Assembly: GCA_002372815.1 (NCBI GenBank)
Contig: DFIR01000078.1
Coordinates: 20,586 to 68,599, forward strand
DNA from: Lachnospiraceae bacterium UBA3692
Lineage (GTDB): Bacteria; Bacillota; Clostridia; Lachnospirales; Lachnospiraceae
DNA: 48,014 nt
Reading direction: 5' to 3'
In this document: positions 16,329 through 24,182 of the stretch, in pieces
Numbering within the stretch: the first letter of the stretch is position 1
How the letters are laid out: every line of letters starts with the position of its first letter
The notes under the pieces: generated by a model
Told to the model about the DNA's origin: nothing
Seen by the model: the letters and a program-made list of their open reading frames with translations, nothing else
The model's database searches: none
Position numbers and translations under genes: made by a program

Positions 16329-17762
16329 TCAGACCTCGTCTCCGGTCTTCTTCCCGAGGCTCTCCTCCGCTTCGATCGCCTGCGCCGTCTCCTCCGCGTC
16401 TTCCACCACGAACCCGGTATCATCTTCCGCAGCCGGCTCCGCGTCTGCCGCCACAGTCTCCTCCGCGGCTTCCTCGGAGGCGTCCTCGATATCCGCTTCC
16501 GCTGTGATGGTCTCTTCCGCCGTGACGGTCTCCCCGGCCGTCTCCGCAGCCTCTTCCGCAGATGCCTCCGCTTCCGCCGCCTTCTCGGCGCCCTTCTGCT
16601 TATAGGCGTCCATCATCGCGCGGAACCTGTTCCCGATCCGGTCGAAAATGCCGGCTCCGGCAGCAGCTCCGAACGAAGCGGCGTCCTCCTCGGCGGCGTC
16701 CTCCCCGGCAGCGGCCTCCGGTGCGGGCTGGCCCTCCGCGCTGCTGTCCCTGAAGACGGTCGGCGTGCCGGCGAGCTCCTTCTCCTCCTCGGTCACCTCA
16801 TCGATCCCGTAGTCGAAGAGATCCCTCTCCGCGGCCTCGCTGTAGAAGTCTGTCGCGTTCCTGTCCGGCGCGGAAGCCGAGACACGCGGCACAGCCTTTA
16901 CATAATAATAGTAGTCATCGTCCGCGAACTGGATATTCTCGATCCTCGCGAAGTCCACATTGAAGACGAAGAACGTGATGATCAGCGCGATCAGCAGGGA
17001 CACGAGCATCCAGACGAGGTGGTCGCCGAGGGCGGCGGGCACATCGAAATGCTTCTCCGCGTAGATGAAGATCAGGATCTCGGTCAGGATGCCGGCCGCA
17101 GAGGCAATGGTCCACGCGTGGGCCACCGCGAGCTTCCGGATGAAGTACACCACCACGACCGTCGCCGCCATCGTCCCGGCGACGACCCACATCGCGCGGT
17201 TGTGCACCATCTTGTCACAGAGGAAGCGGATGTTCTTCAGCAGCTGCTCGACGCTCTCGCTCCCGCGCAGTCTCGCGCTGTTGTCCGCGACGACCTGCAG
17301 GTACTCCTTGATCACGACGCCCAGGGCCACCGGCACGGCGGCGCCGACATTGAACAGCAGGCCGGCCGCCAGCGGGATCGCGTAGTGCAGGTCCATCTTG
17401 CAGGCCAGCGGCATCAGAAGCAGGATCACCGCATTGTGCGGCGCAAACCGGAAGAAAACAAGGAACACGATCAGGAAGATCGCCGCGCCGACCGCCGCGG
17501 CCTCCATCGAGAGCGCGTAGAGGTGCAGCAGGATCACCAGGGCCAGCACCGCCGCGACCATGCTCATGGGCATCAGCGTGCAGACAAGGGCGATGATCAC
17601 GGTGAGAAGCGTGTTGTTGAGGCGCTCCATCCAGCCCAGGCTCACGTTGATCTCCCGCAGCAGGACGAAAGCCATCGCGAACTTCGCCAGCGGGCGCAGG
17701 ATATAGTCAAATCGTCTGTACAGATCCACGATCCTGTCCCGGATCTCGTATAATGTCGTCAT
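16329..17762 (-). CDS. Polytopic membrane protein of unknown function
   Basis: 477 residues. The N-terminal 280 or so contain about six to eight hydrophobic helices (KFAMAFVLLREINVSLG; LLTVIIALVCTLMPMSMVA; VVVVYFIRKLAVAHAWT; MLVSLLIALIITFFVF). A cytosolic-looking stretch with YYYYVKAVPRVSAS follows, then a long Glu/Ala-rich, low-complexity acidic tail (about 330-477). I do not recognise a named family. GGAGGAG precedes ATG 17762, and the ATGA overlap with the upstream gene indicates coupled translation. It lies between comF and cdaA. The tail resembles the Glu/Ala tail of the cut-off zinc-ribbon protein at the window start. Confidence 0.85.
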   Translation of the reverse strand: MTTLYEIRDRIVDLYRRFDYILRPLAKFAMAFVLLREINVSLGWMERLNNTLLTVIIALVCTLMPMSMVAAVLALVILLHLYALSMEAAAVGAAIFLIVFLVFFRFAPHNAVILLLMPLACKMDLHYAIPLAAGLLFNVGAAVPVALGVVIKEYLQVVADNSARLRGSESVEQLLKNIRFLCDKMVHNRAMWVVAGTMAATVVVVYFIRKLAVAHAWTIASAAGILTEILIFIYAEKHFDVPAALGDHLVWMLVSLLIALIITFFVFNVDFARIENIQFADDDYYYYVKAVPRVSASAPDRNATDFYSEAAERDLFDYGIDEVTEEEKELAGTPTVFRDSSAEGQPAPEAAAGEDAAEEDAASFGAAAGAGIFDRIGNRFRAMMDAYKQKGAEKAAEAEASAEEAAETAGETVTAEETITAEADIEDASEEAAEETVAADAEPAAEDDTGFVVEDAEETAQAIEAEESLGKKTGDEV

Positions 17763-18205
17763 GCAGTCTCCTCCGTGCCTTCCGCTTCCGGCGTCTCCGC
17801 CTCCGCATTCACCTTGTCATACAGCTCATATTCCTCCGCCATGAACTCCAGGTCCCGGCGGTATTTCTTGATCCGCGACTGCGCGCTCCTGAATCTTGCG
17901 CGGTAGATGAAAAAAGTCACGGCGCAATAGCCTGCGATGAAGATCGCGTAGTACTTCGCCCACCGCCGGATCACTTCCAGGATCGTGTTGTCAAAAAGGC
18001 GGAGCACGAAAGCATCCAGGTGGTAGACGCAGTAGACGCCGAACACCACCGCGAAGGCAGCCGTCCCCGCGATGACGGAGATCATGATCTGGGAGAAGAC
18101 GTAGTCATTCCCGAAATAGCCGCCGACCTTCTCGTCCCGGAGGCTCTGTTCCTCTTCATAGATCGCGAGACGCGTCATCGTCCGGATCCTGTCCTGGTTC
18201 AACAT
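17759..18205 (-). CDS. Small two-helix membrane protein of unknown function
   Basis: 148 residues. Two hydrophobic segments (IMISVIAGTAAFAVVFGVYC, about residues 40-60, and YYAIFIAGYCAVTFFIYRA, about 85-105) are followed by a basic then acidic helical C-terminus (SRIKKYRRDLEFMAEEYELY). ATG 18205 is preferred because GGAGAG precedes it; the open frame goes on to a TTG at 18220. Its first 50 bp lie inside the end of comF and its last 4 bp overlap the next membrane gene, so it appears to be one translationally linked unit with its 477-residue neighbour. No family recognised. Confidence 0.8.
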   Translation of the reverse strand: MLNQDRIRTMTRLAIYEEEQSLRDEKVGGYFGNDYVFSQIMISVIAGTAAFAVVFGVYCVYHLDAFVLRLFDNTILEVIRRWAKYYAIFIAGYCAVTFFIYRARFRSAQSRIKKYRRDLEFMAEEYELYDKVNAEAETPEAEGTEETA

Positions 18206-18932
18206 AAGGTATCTCTCCAATCGCCAATGTCATAAAAAAGACCGGTCCCGATCCAGCTTTCCGCAACTGCTCGGCGCATGCGTCCATCGTCGCCCCGGTC
18301 GTGTAGATATCGTCTATCAGCATAATCGATTTTGATTCTACACTATTTCCATGGACAAGAAAAGCTTTTTTGAGATTTTTCTGGCGCTCCGCCGCGGTCA
18401 TGCCGCGCATCGGCGGCGTGCTGCGGGTGCGCAGCAAAACGTTTTCGAGGACCGGGATCCCGGTCCTGCGGCTCATCGCGCGGGCCAGCAGGAGGCTCTG
18501 GTCATACCCTCTGCGCCGCACCCGGTCCCCCGACGAGGGCACGGCGATCAGTGCCTCCGGAGGTCTCCGGCGCACCGCGCCGGGGCCTTCCGCCTGCCAC
18601 ACGCGCAGCCTCCGCGCCATGCTCTCCCCGAAGAAGTCCGCGTATTCCTCCCTTCCCCGGTACTTGAACCTGTACAGCGCGCCGCTGCAGCTCCGGAACG
18701 TGTAGACGGCCGTCCCCGCCGTGAAGATGTGCGGCCGCTTCGCGCAGTCGGCGCACAGCTCCTGCCGGCCGGCCACCGGCTTGCCGCAGCACATGCAGGT
18801 GTCCCGGCCCACCGGATGCAGGGTCTTCGCGCATTCCTCACAGATCAGCGCGCCGGCCGGCAGCACCGGCCGGTCACAGACCGGGCATCTCCTGGGAAAG
18901 AGCAGGTCCTTCAGCCATTCTCCTGCACTCAT
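18156..18932 (-). CDS. comF: ComF family protein
   Basis: Phosphoribosyltransferase-like protein, linked in other bacteria to DNA uptake and single-strand DNA handling. A four-Cys zinc finger N-terminus (CPVCDRPVLPAGALICEEC) is followed by a second pair (CMCCGKPVAGRQELCADC). The PRPP-loop-like segment IMLIDDIYTTGATMDAC lies near the C-terminus, after GYDQSLLLARAMSRRTG. 258 residues. The start ATG 18932 has AAGGAGAGG and lies 59 bp inside recD2. The 3' end runs 50 bp into the next gene. The association with recD2 is common in Lachnospiraceae. Confidence 0.92.
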   Translation of the reverse strand: MSAGEWLKDLLFPRRCPVCDRPVLPAGALICEECAKTLHPVGRDTCMCCGKPVAGRQELCADCAKRPHIFTAGTAVYTFRSCSGALYRFKYRGREEYADFFGESMARRLRVWQAEGPGAVRRRPPEALIAVPSSGDRVRRRGYDQSLLLARAMSRRTGIPVLENVLLRTRSTPPMRGMTAAERQKNLKKAFLVHGNSVESKSIMLIDDIYTTGATMDACAEQLRKAGSGPVFFMTLAIGEIPYVEPGQDPDDDASRDL

Positions 18933-21141
18933 CGATCCTCTCCTTCAGGCCGGTGTACCGCCGGCTCTCCCGCGTGTTCGCGATCATCGACCGGAGCGCC
19001 TCCCGGCTCCCCAGGATCACCACGCAGTTCTTCGCCCTCGTCACGGCCGTGTAGAGCAGGTTTCTGTTGAAAAGGCCGGACGGTCCCTGCAGCAGGGGCA
19101 GGATGACGGCGGGATACTCGGATCCCTGCGACTTGTGCACCGTCACGGCATAGGCCAGGTCCAGATCGTCCAGCTCCCCGAAGGGATAGGTCACGATCCG
19201 GTCCTCGTCGAAGCGCACCGTCATGGTCTGCGCGGCTGTGTCGATCTCCTCCACTCTGCCGAAATCTCCGTTGAAGATCCCGGTCCCCTGTTCGATCGGG
19301 ATGCCGAAATTGCCCCGGACCTCCCAGGCGATCTGGTAGTTGTTCCTCGTCTGCATGACCTTGTCGCCTTCGCGGAAGGTCACGTCCGCCCGCGTGTGCT
19401 CCGCCTTGCCCGGCGCCGGCGGGTTCAGGATGCTCTGCAGCACCTCGTTGAGCCGCAGGACCCCCAGATTTCCTTTGCGCATCGGGGTCAGGACCTGCAC
19501 CTCCCAGGGGCTGCAGCCGGCGTAGGCGGGCATCTTGCCCTGCAGGAGGTCCACGGTGTGCTTGTAGATCACCCCGACATCGCTGCGCTCCAGGAAGAAG
19601 AAGTCCTTGCTTCTGTTGTCCAGCTCCAGCATCTCCCCGTTCAGGATCCGGTGGGCGTTCATCACGATGTCGCTCTCCATCGCCTGCCGGAAGATCGTCT
19701 TCAGGAGCACGGTCCGGAAGGCGCCGCTGTCCATCAGGTCCCGGAGGACCCTGCCGGGCCCCACGCTGGGCAGCTGGTCCACGTCCCCGACCAGGATCAG
19801 CCGTGTCCCCGGCAGGACGGCCTTCAGCAGGGAGCAGAACAGGTGCGTGTCCACCATCGACATCTCGTCGATGATCAGCGCGTCCGTCTCCAGCGGGTTG
19901 TCGCGGTCCTTTTCAAATCCCACGGTCCCGGACAGCGTGTCGTCCCCGGGGACGCCGCGCACGCCCAGCAGCCGGTGGATCGTCATCGCGGGGTACCCGG
20001 TCGCCTCCGTCATCCTGCGCGCCGCCCGTCCGGTCGGTGCCGCCAGCATGACGCTCAGGCCCAGGTCATGCAGCAGCCGGATGATCGTATTGATCGTTGT
20101 GGTCTTGCCGGTGCCCGGTCCGCCGGAGATGAGCAGGACGGTGTGCTCCACCGCCATCCGCACCGCGCTGCGCTGCAGTTCGTCGAGTTCGATCCCCTCG
20201 CGCTCCTCGATGCGCCGGATCCGCTCATCGATCTGCGCGAGGTCCGCGTCATGCGGCCGGTCGCTGTCCAGCTCCAGCAGCATCCGCGCGATCTGCTGTT
20301 CCTCCCGGAACGCCCGCGGGCTGTAGACCTGCTGCGGGTCCCGTCCCTTGGCGACGAGCTCCCTCTCCACCAGCAGGTTGTCCAGCTGCAGCTCGATCTG
20401 CTCCGGCTCCGCCTGCAGCAGACGCACCGCGCGCGCGAGGACCTCCTCCCGCGGCAGGTAGCTGTGCCCCTCCCCGGAGGCCTCCGACAGCAGGTATTTC
20501 AGGCCGCTCCGGATGCGGAAGTCCGAGTCCGCCCGGATCCCGGCCCGGGAGGCGATCAGGTCCGCGGTCGCGAAGCCGATGCCCCGGATGTCCTCCGCCA
20601 GGCGGTAAGGGTTCTCTTTCAGCACCCTGTAGACGTCCATACCGTACGTCTTCCAGATCTTCACCGCCAGATTGTTGGTGATGCCGTACTGCTGCAGGAA
20701 CATCATCGCGTCCCGCAGGTCCCGCTTCTCCTCGATCTGTGCGGCGATCTCTCTGGCGCCGCGCATGCTGATGCCTTTGATCTCGGCGAGGCGCTCGGGC
20801 TCCTCGTCCATGATCCGCATCGTGTCGTTGCCGAACCGCTTCACGATCCGCGCCGCCAGCGCGGCGCCGATCCCCTTGATCGCCCCGGAGGACAGATAGC
20901 GGAGGACCGCCTCGGCGGTCTCCGGCATCACGGCCTCGTAGCTCTCGATCTTCAGCTGCTCCCCGTAGACCGCATGCGTGACGAAGGTGCCGGTCACGCG
21001 GCAGCTCTCCCCCTCGCTGATGGCAGCCGGATGGCCGGTGCAGGTGATCCGGTTCTCTTCGCTGTTCAGTTCAAAGACCGTATAGCCCGTTTCTTCGCTG
21101 CGGAAGATGATGTGCTCGACGTATCCCCTGAATTCTTCCAT
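18874..21141 (-). CDS. recD2: RecD2-type 5'-3' DNA helicase
   Basis: Stand-alone SF1B helicase not tied to RecBC. The N-terminal OB-like domain (about 1-75) is followed by a helix-hairpin-helix region (SSGAIKGIGAALAARIV; AEIKGISMRGAREIAAQ). The helicase core has Walker A ISGGPGTGKTTTI, ALIIDEMSMVDTHLF, and the final motif YAVTVHKSQGSEYPAVILPL of the UvrD-C2 type. 755 residues is the usual size. It starts 11 bp after uvrA and overlaps comF at its 3' end. Its position between uvrA and comF fits a DNA repair/uptake group. Confidence 0.95.
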   Translation of the reverse strand: MEEFRGYVEHIIFRSEETGYTVFELNSEENRITCTGHPAAISEGESCRVTGTFVTHAVYGEQLKIESYEAVMPETAEAVLRYLSSGAIKGIGAALAARIVKRFGNDTMRIMDEEPERLAEIKGISMRGAREIAAQIEEKRDLRDAMMFLQQYGITNNLAVKIWKTYGMDVYRVLKENPYRLAEDIRGIGFATADLIASRAGIRADSDFRIRSGLKYLLSEASGEGHSYLPREEVLARAVRLLQAEPEQIELQLDNLLVERELVAKGRDPQQVYSPRAFREEQQIARMLLELDSDRPHDADLAQIDERIRRIEEREGIELDELQRSAVRMAVEHTVLLISGGPGTGKTTTINTIIRLLHDLGLSVMLAAPTGRAARRMTEATGYPAMTIHRLLGVRGVPGDDTLSGTVGFEKDRDNPLETDALIIDEMSMVDTHLFCSLLKAVLPGTRLILVGDVDQLPSVGPGRVLRDLMDSGAFRTVLLKTIFRQAMESDIVMNAHRILNGEMLELDNRSKDFFFLERSDVGVIYKHTVDLLQGKMPAYAGCSPWEVQVLTPMRKGNLGVLRLNEVLQSILNPPAPGKAEHTRADVTFREGDKVMQTRNNYQIAWEVRGNFGIPIEQGTGIFNGDFGRVEEIDTAAQTMTVRFDEDRIVTYPFGELDDLDLAYAVTVHKSQGSEYPAVILPLLQGPSGLFNRNLLYTAVTRAKNCVVILGSREALRSMIANTRESRRYTGLKERIDECRRMAEGPALSQEMPGL

Positions 21142-21152
21142 GCGGTATTCCT

Positions 21153-24110
21153 TCAGCCCAGTTTCTCCCTGCGCTGTCTCTCCTTCTCCAGCATCTTGTG
21201 GACATAGTAGCCTGTATAGGAGCCGTGCTCCTGCGCCAGGACCTCGGGCGTGCCCTGCGCGATGACCGTTCCGCCGCCGTCGCCGCCTTCCGGTCCCATG
21301 TCGATGATGTAGTCAGCGGTCTTGATGACGTCCAGGTTGTGTTCGATGACAAGGACCGTATTGCCGCCCTCGACCAGCGCGTGCAGGATCTTCGTGAGCT
21401 TGGCGACGTCCTCGAAATGCAGGCCGGTCGTGGGCTCATCCAGAATGTAGATGGTGCGCCCGGTGCTCCTTCTGGACAGCTCGGTCGCCAGCTTGATCCT
21501 CTGCGCCTCGCCGCCCGACAGCTCCGTGCTGGGCTGTCCCAGCTTCACATAGCCGAGGCCGACGTCGTACAGCGTCTGGATCTTGCGCCGCACCGCGGGC
21601 ACATTTTCGAAGAATTTCACGGCTTCCTCGACCGTCATGTCAAGAACTTCGAAGATGTTCTTTCCTTTATAAAGTACCTCCAGCGTCTCGCGGTTGTAGC
21701 GCTTGCCGCCGCAGACCTCGCAGGGGACATAGACGTCCGGCAGGAAATGCATCTCGATCTTCAGGATGCCGTCGCCGCTGCAGGCTTCGCACCGCCCGCC
21801 CTTCACGTTGAAGGAGAAACGGCCCTTCTTGTAGCCTCTGGCGCGCGCGTCGCTCGTTCCCGCGAAAAGATCGCGGATCATGTCGAAGACGCCGGTATAG
21901 GTCGCCGGGTTGGACCGCGGTGTGCGGCCGATTGGCGACTGGTCGATGGCGATCACCTTGTCCAGCTGCTCCAGGCCGTCGATCCCGTCGTGCTCGCCGG
22001 GGATGGTGCGGGCCCGGTTCAGGTCCCTCGCGAGGTGCTTGTAGAGGATCTCGTTGACCAGGGAGCTCTTGCCGGATCCCGAGACGCCCGTCACGACCGT
22101 CATGACGCCCAGCGGGATGTCGACGTCGATGTTCTTCAGGTTGTTGACCCGGCAGCCCTTCACGTGCAGCCAGCCCTGGGGCTCCCTGCGCGTCTCCGGG
22201 ACGGGGATCGCTCTCGCGCCGGACAGATACTCGCCGGTGATCGAGCCCGGCGTCGCCATGATGTCCTCCGCCGTGCCGCAGGCGACGATCGTGCCGCCGT
22301 GGGAGCCGGCCCCGGGACCGATGTCGACGATGTAGTCCGCCGCCCGCATCGTGTCCTCGTCGTGCTCGACCACAATGACCGTGTTCCACAGGTCGCGGAG
22401 GTTCTTCAGGGTCCGCAGCAGCTTGTCGTTGTCCCGCTGGTGCAGACCGATGGAGGGCTCGTCCAGGATGTAGCAGACGCCGACCAGTCCGGAGCCGATC
22501 TGGGTGGCCAGACGGATCCGCTGCGCCTCGCCGCCCGACAGCGAACCCGTGGCGCGCGCCAGCGTCAGGTAGTCGAGCCCGACGTCGATCAGGAAACCGA
22601 CCCTCGCGCCGATCTCCTTGAGGATCTGGGCGCCGATCACCTGCTGCGTCTTCGTGAGCTCCAGATGGTTCAGGAAATCCTGCAGGGCCTTGATGGACAT
22701 GCAGGTCAGCTCATAGATATTGATCCCGCCGACCGTCACCGCCAGCGACTCTTTCCGGAGGCGCTGGCCGCCGCAGACTTTGCAGGGCGTGATCTGCATG
22801 AAGGATTCGTACTCCGCCTTGCTGGTCTCGCTGAAGGTCTCGCGATAGCGCCGCTCCGTGTTGCGGATCAGGCCCTCGAAAGCGATGGGATAGACGCCCT
22901 TGCCGCGCTGTCCCTCGTAATAGACGTCCACCTTCTCTTCCGTCCCGTACAGGAGGATCTTCCGGACGTCTTCGGGAAGTTCGCGCCATGGGGTGTCAAG
23001 GCTGAACTTCCAGTGCTCCGACAGCGCCACCAGCATCGCGTTGGTGAAGCTCCCCTTCTGCATGCAGGACTGCCATCCGAGCACGGCGATCGCCCCGTCG
23101 TTGATGCTCCGGCGCTCGTCCGGGACCATCAGGCGGGGGTCAAATTCCATCTTGTAGCCGAGTCCGGCGCACTCGGGGCAGGCGCCGAAGGGATTGTTGA
23201 AGGAGAAGCTGCGCGGCTCGATCTCCGGCACGCTGGTCCCGCAGTCCGGGCAGGCGAAGTTCTGGGAGAACTGCAGCAGCTCCCCTCCCACGACGTCCAC
23301 CTGCAGGAGGCCGTCGGCCAGACTGAGCGCGTTCTCCACGGAGTCCGTGAGCCTGCGCCGGATCCCCTCCCGGACCACCAGTCTGTCCACGACGATCTCG
23401 ATGTTGTGCTTGTTGTTCTTGTTCAGCGAGACCTCTTCGTTCACGTCGTAGAGATTGCCGTCGATCCGGATGCGGACGTAGCCGGCGCGGCGCGCCCGGT
23501 CGATGACCTTGGCGTGCTCGCCCTTCCTGCCGCGGACCACCGGGGCCAGGACCTGGAAGCGGGTGCCCTCGGGCAGGTCCAGGATCTGGTCCACCATCTG
23601 GTCGACAGACTGCCGGGAGATCTCCCGCCCGCAGTTGGGACAGTGGGGGATCCCGACCCTCGCGTAGAGGAGTCGGAAGTAGTCATAGATCTCCGTGACC
23701 GTGCCTACCGTCGAGCGCGGGTTGCGGTTCGTGGACTTCTGGTCGATCGAGATCGCCGGCGACAGACCTTCGATATTGTCGACGTCCGGCTTCTCCATCT
23801 GTCCGAGGAACTGCCGGGCGTAGGAGGACAGGGACTCCATGTAGCGCCTCTGCCCCTCCGCGTAGATCGTGTCGAAGGCCAGCGACGACTTGCCCGATCC
23901 GGAGAGACCGGTCAGGACGACCAGCTCGTTTCTGGGGATGTCCACGCTCAGGTCCTTCAGGTTGTGCTCCCTGGCGCCGCGGATCCGGATGCAGTCATCC
24001 TTGTCGATCCTCTCCCGGCGGATCCGGTCGGCCTCAAGAAGCGTGCCGGCCTGCATCTCGCCCTCCCGGAGGGCGGGCCAGTAGTCTGGTTTTCTCATTT
24101 TCTGTGCCAT
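21153..24110 (-). CDS. uvrA: Excinuclease ABC subunit A
   Basis: DNA damage-recognition ATPase of nucleotide excision repair. Two ABC modules: the first Walker A is GLSGSGKSS (about 68-76), the second GVSGSGKSSLVNEIL. Signatures are LSGGEAQRIRLATQIGSG and LSGGEAQRIKLATELSRR. Zinc-finger cysteines are present (CPDCGTSVPEIEP; CEACSGDGIL and CEVCGGKRYNRETLEVLYKG). The protein has about 40 residues before the usual first strand (IRIRGAREHNLKDL). An internal ATG at 24056 has GGGAGG five bases before it and gives a more typical start (967 residues), so the N-terminus is uncertain. Follows uvrB. Confidence 0.96.
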   Translation of the reverse strand: MAQKMRKPDYWPALREGEMQAGTLLEADRIRRERIDKDDCIRIRGAREHNLKDLSVDIPRNELVVLTGLSGSGKSSLAFDTIYAEGQRRYMESLSSYARQFLGQMEKPDVDNIEGLSPAISIDQKSTNRNPRSTVGTVTEIYDYFRLLYARVGIPHCPNCGREISRQSVDQMVDQILDLPEGTRFQVLAPVVRGRKGEHAKVIDRARRAGYVRIRIDGNLYDVNEEVSLNKNNKHNIEIVVDRLVVREGIRRRLTDSVENALSLADGLLQVDVVGGELLQFSQNFACPDCGTSVPEIEPRSFSFNNPFGACPECAGLGYKMEFDPRLMVPDERRSINDGAIAVLGWQSCMQKGSFTNAMLVALSEHWKFSLDTPWRELPEDVRKILLYGTEEKVDVYYEGQRGKGVYPIAFEGLIRNTERRYRETFSETSKAEYESFMQITPCKVCGGQRLRKESLAVTVGGINIYELTCMSIKALQDFLNHLELTKTQQVIGAQILKEIGARVGFLIDVGLDYLTLARATGSLSGGEAQRIRLATQIGSGLVGVCYILDEPSIGLHQRDNDKLLRTLKNLRDLWNTVIVVEHDEDTMRAADYIVDIGPGAGSHGGTIVACGTAEDIMATPGSITGEYLSGARAIPVPETRREPQGWLHVKGCRVNNLKNIDVDIPLGVMTVVTGVSGSGKSSLVNEILYKHLARDLNRARTIPGEHDGIDGLEQLDKVIAIDQSPIGRTPRSNPATYTGVFDMIRDLFAGTSDARARGYKKGRFSFNVKGGRCEACSGDGILKIEMHFLPDVYVPCEVCGGKRYNRETLEVLYKGKNIFEVLDMTVEEAVKFFENVPAVRRKIQTLYDVGLGYVKLGQPSTELSGGEAQRIKLATELSRRSTGRTIYILDEPTTGLHFEDVAKLTKILHALVEGGNTVLVIEHNLDVIKTADYIIDMGPEGGDGGGTVIAQGTPEVLAQEHGSYTGYYVHKMLEKERQRREKLG

Positions 24111-24147
24111 ATGGTCTCTGTATCTCCAAATCCTGCTGTGTGTAAAC

Positions 24148-24176
24148 GTGCCGCAGGCATCTCACTCCCGCGGCAC
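24148..24176 (-). terminator. Hairpin between uvrB and uvrA
   Basis: A 7-bp stem GTGCCGC / GCGGCAC with a 15-base loop lies 6 bp after the uvrB stop, followed on the minus strand by GTTTACAC. Probably a weak attenuating hairpin rather than a full stop, since no convincing separate uvrA promoter is visible. Confidence 0.4.
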
Positions 24177-24182
24177 ACAGGC

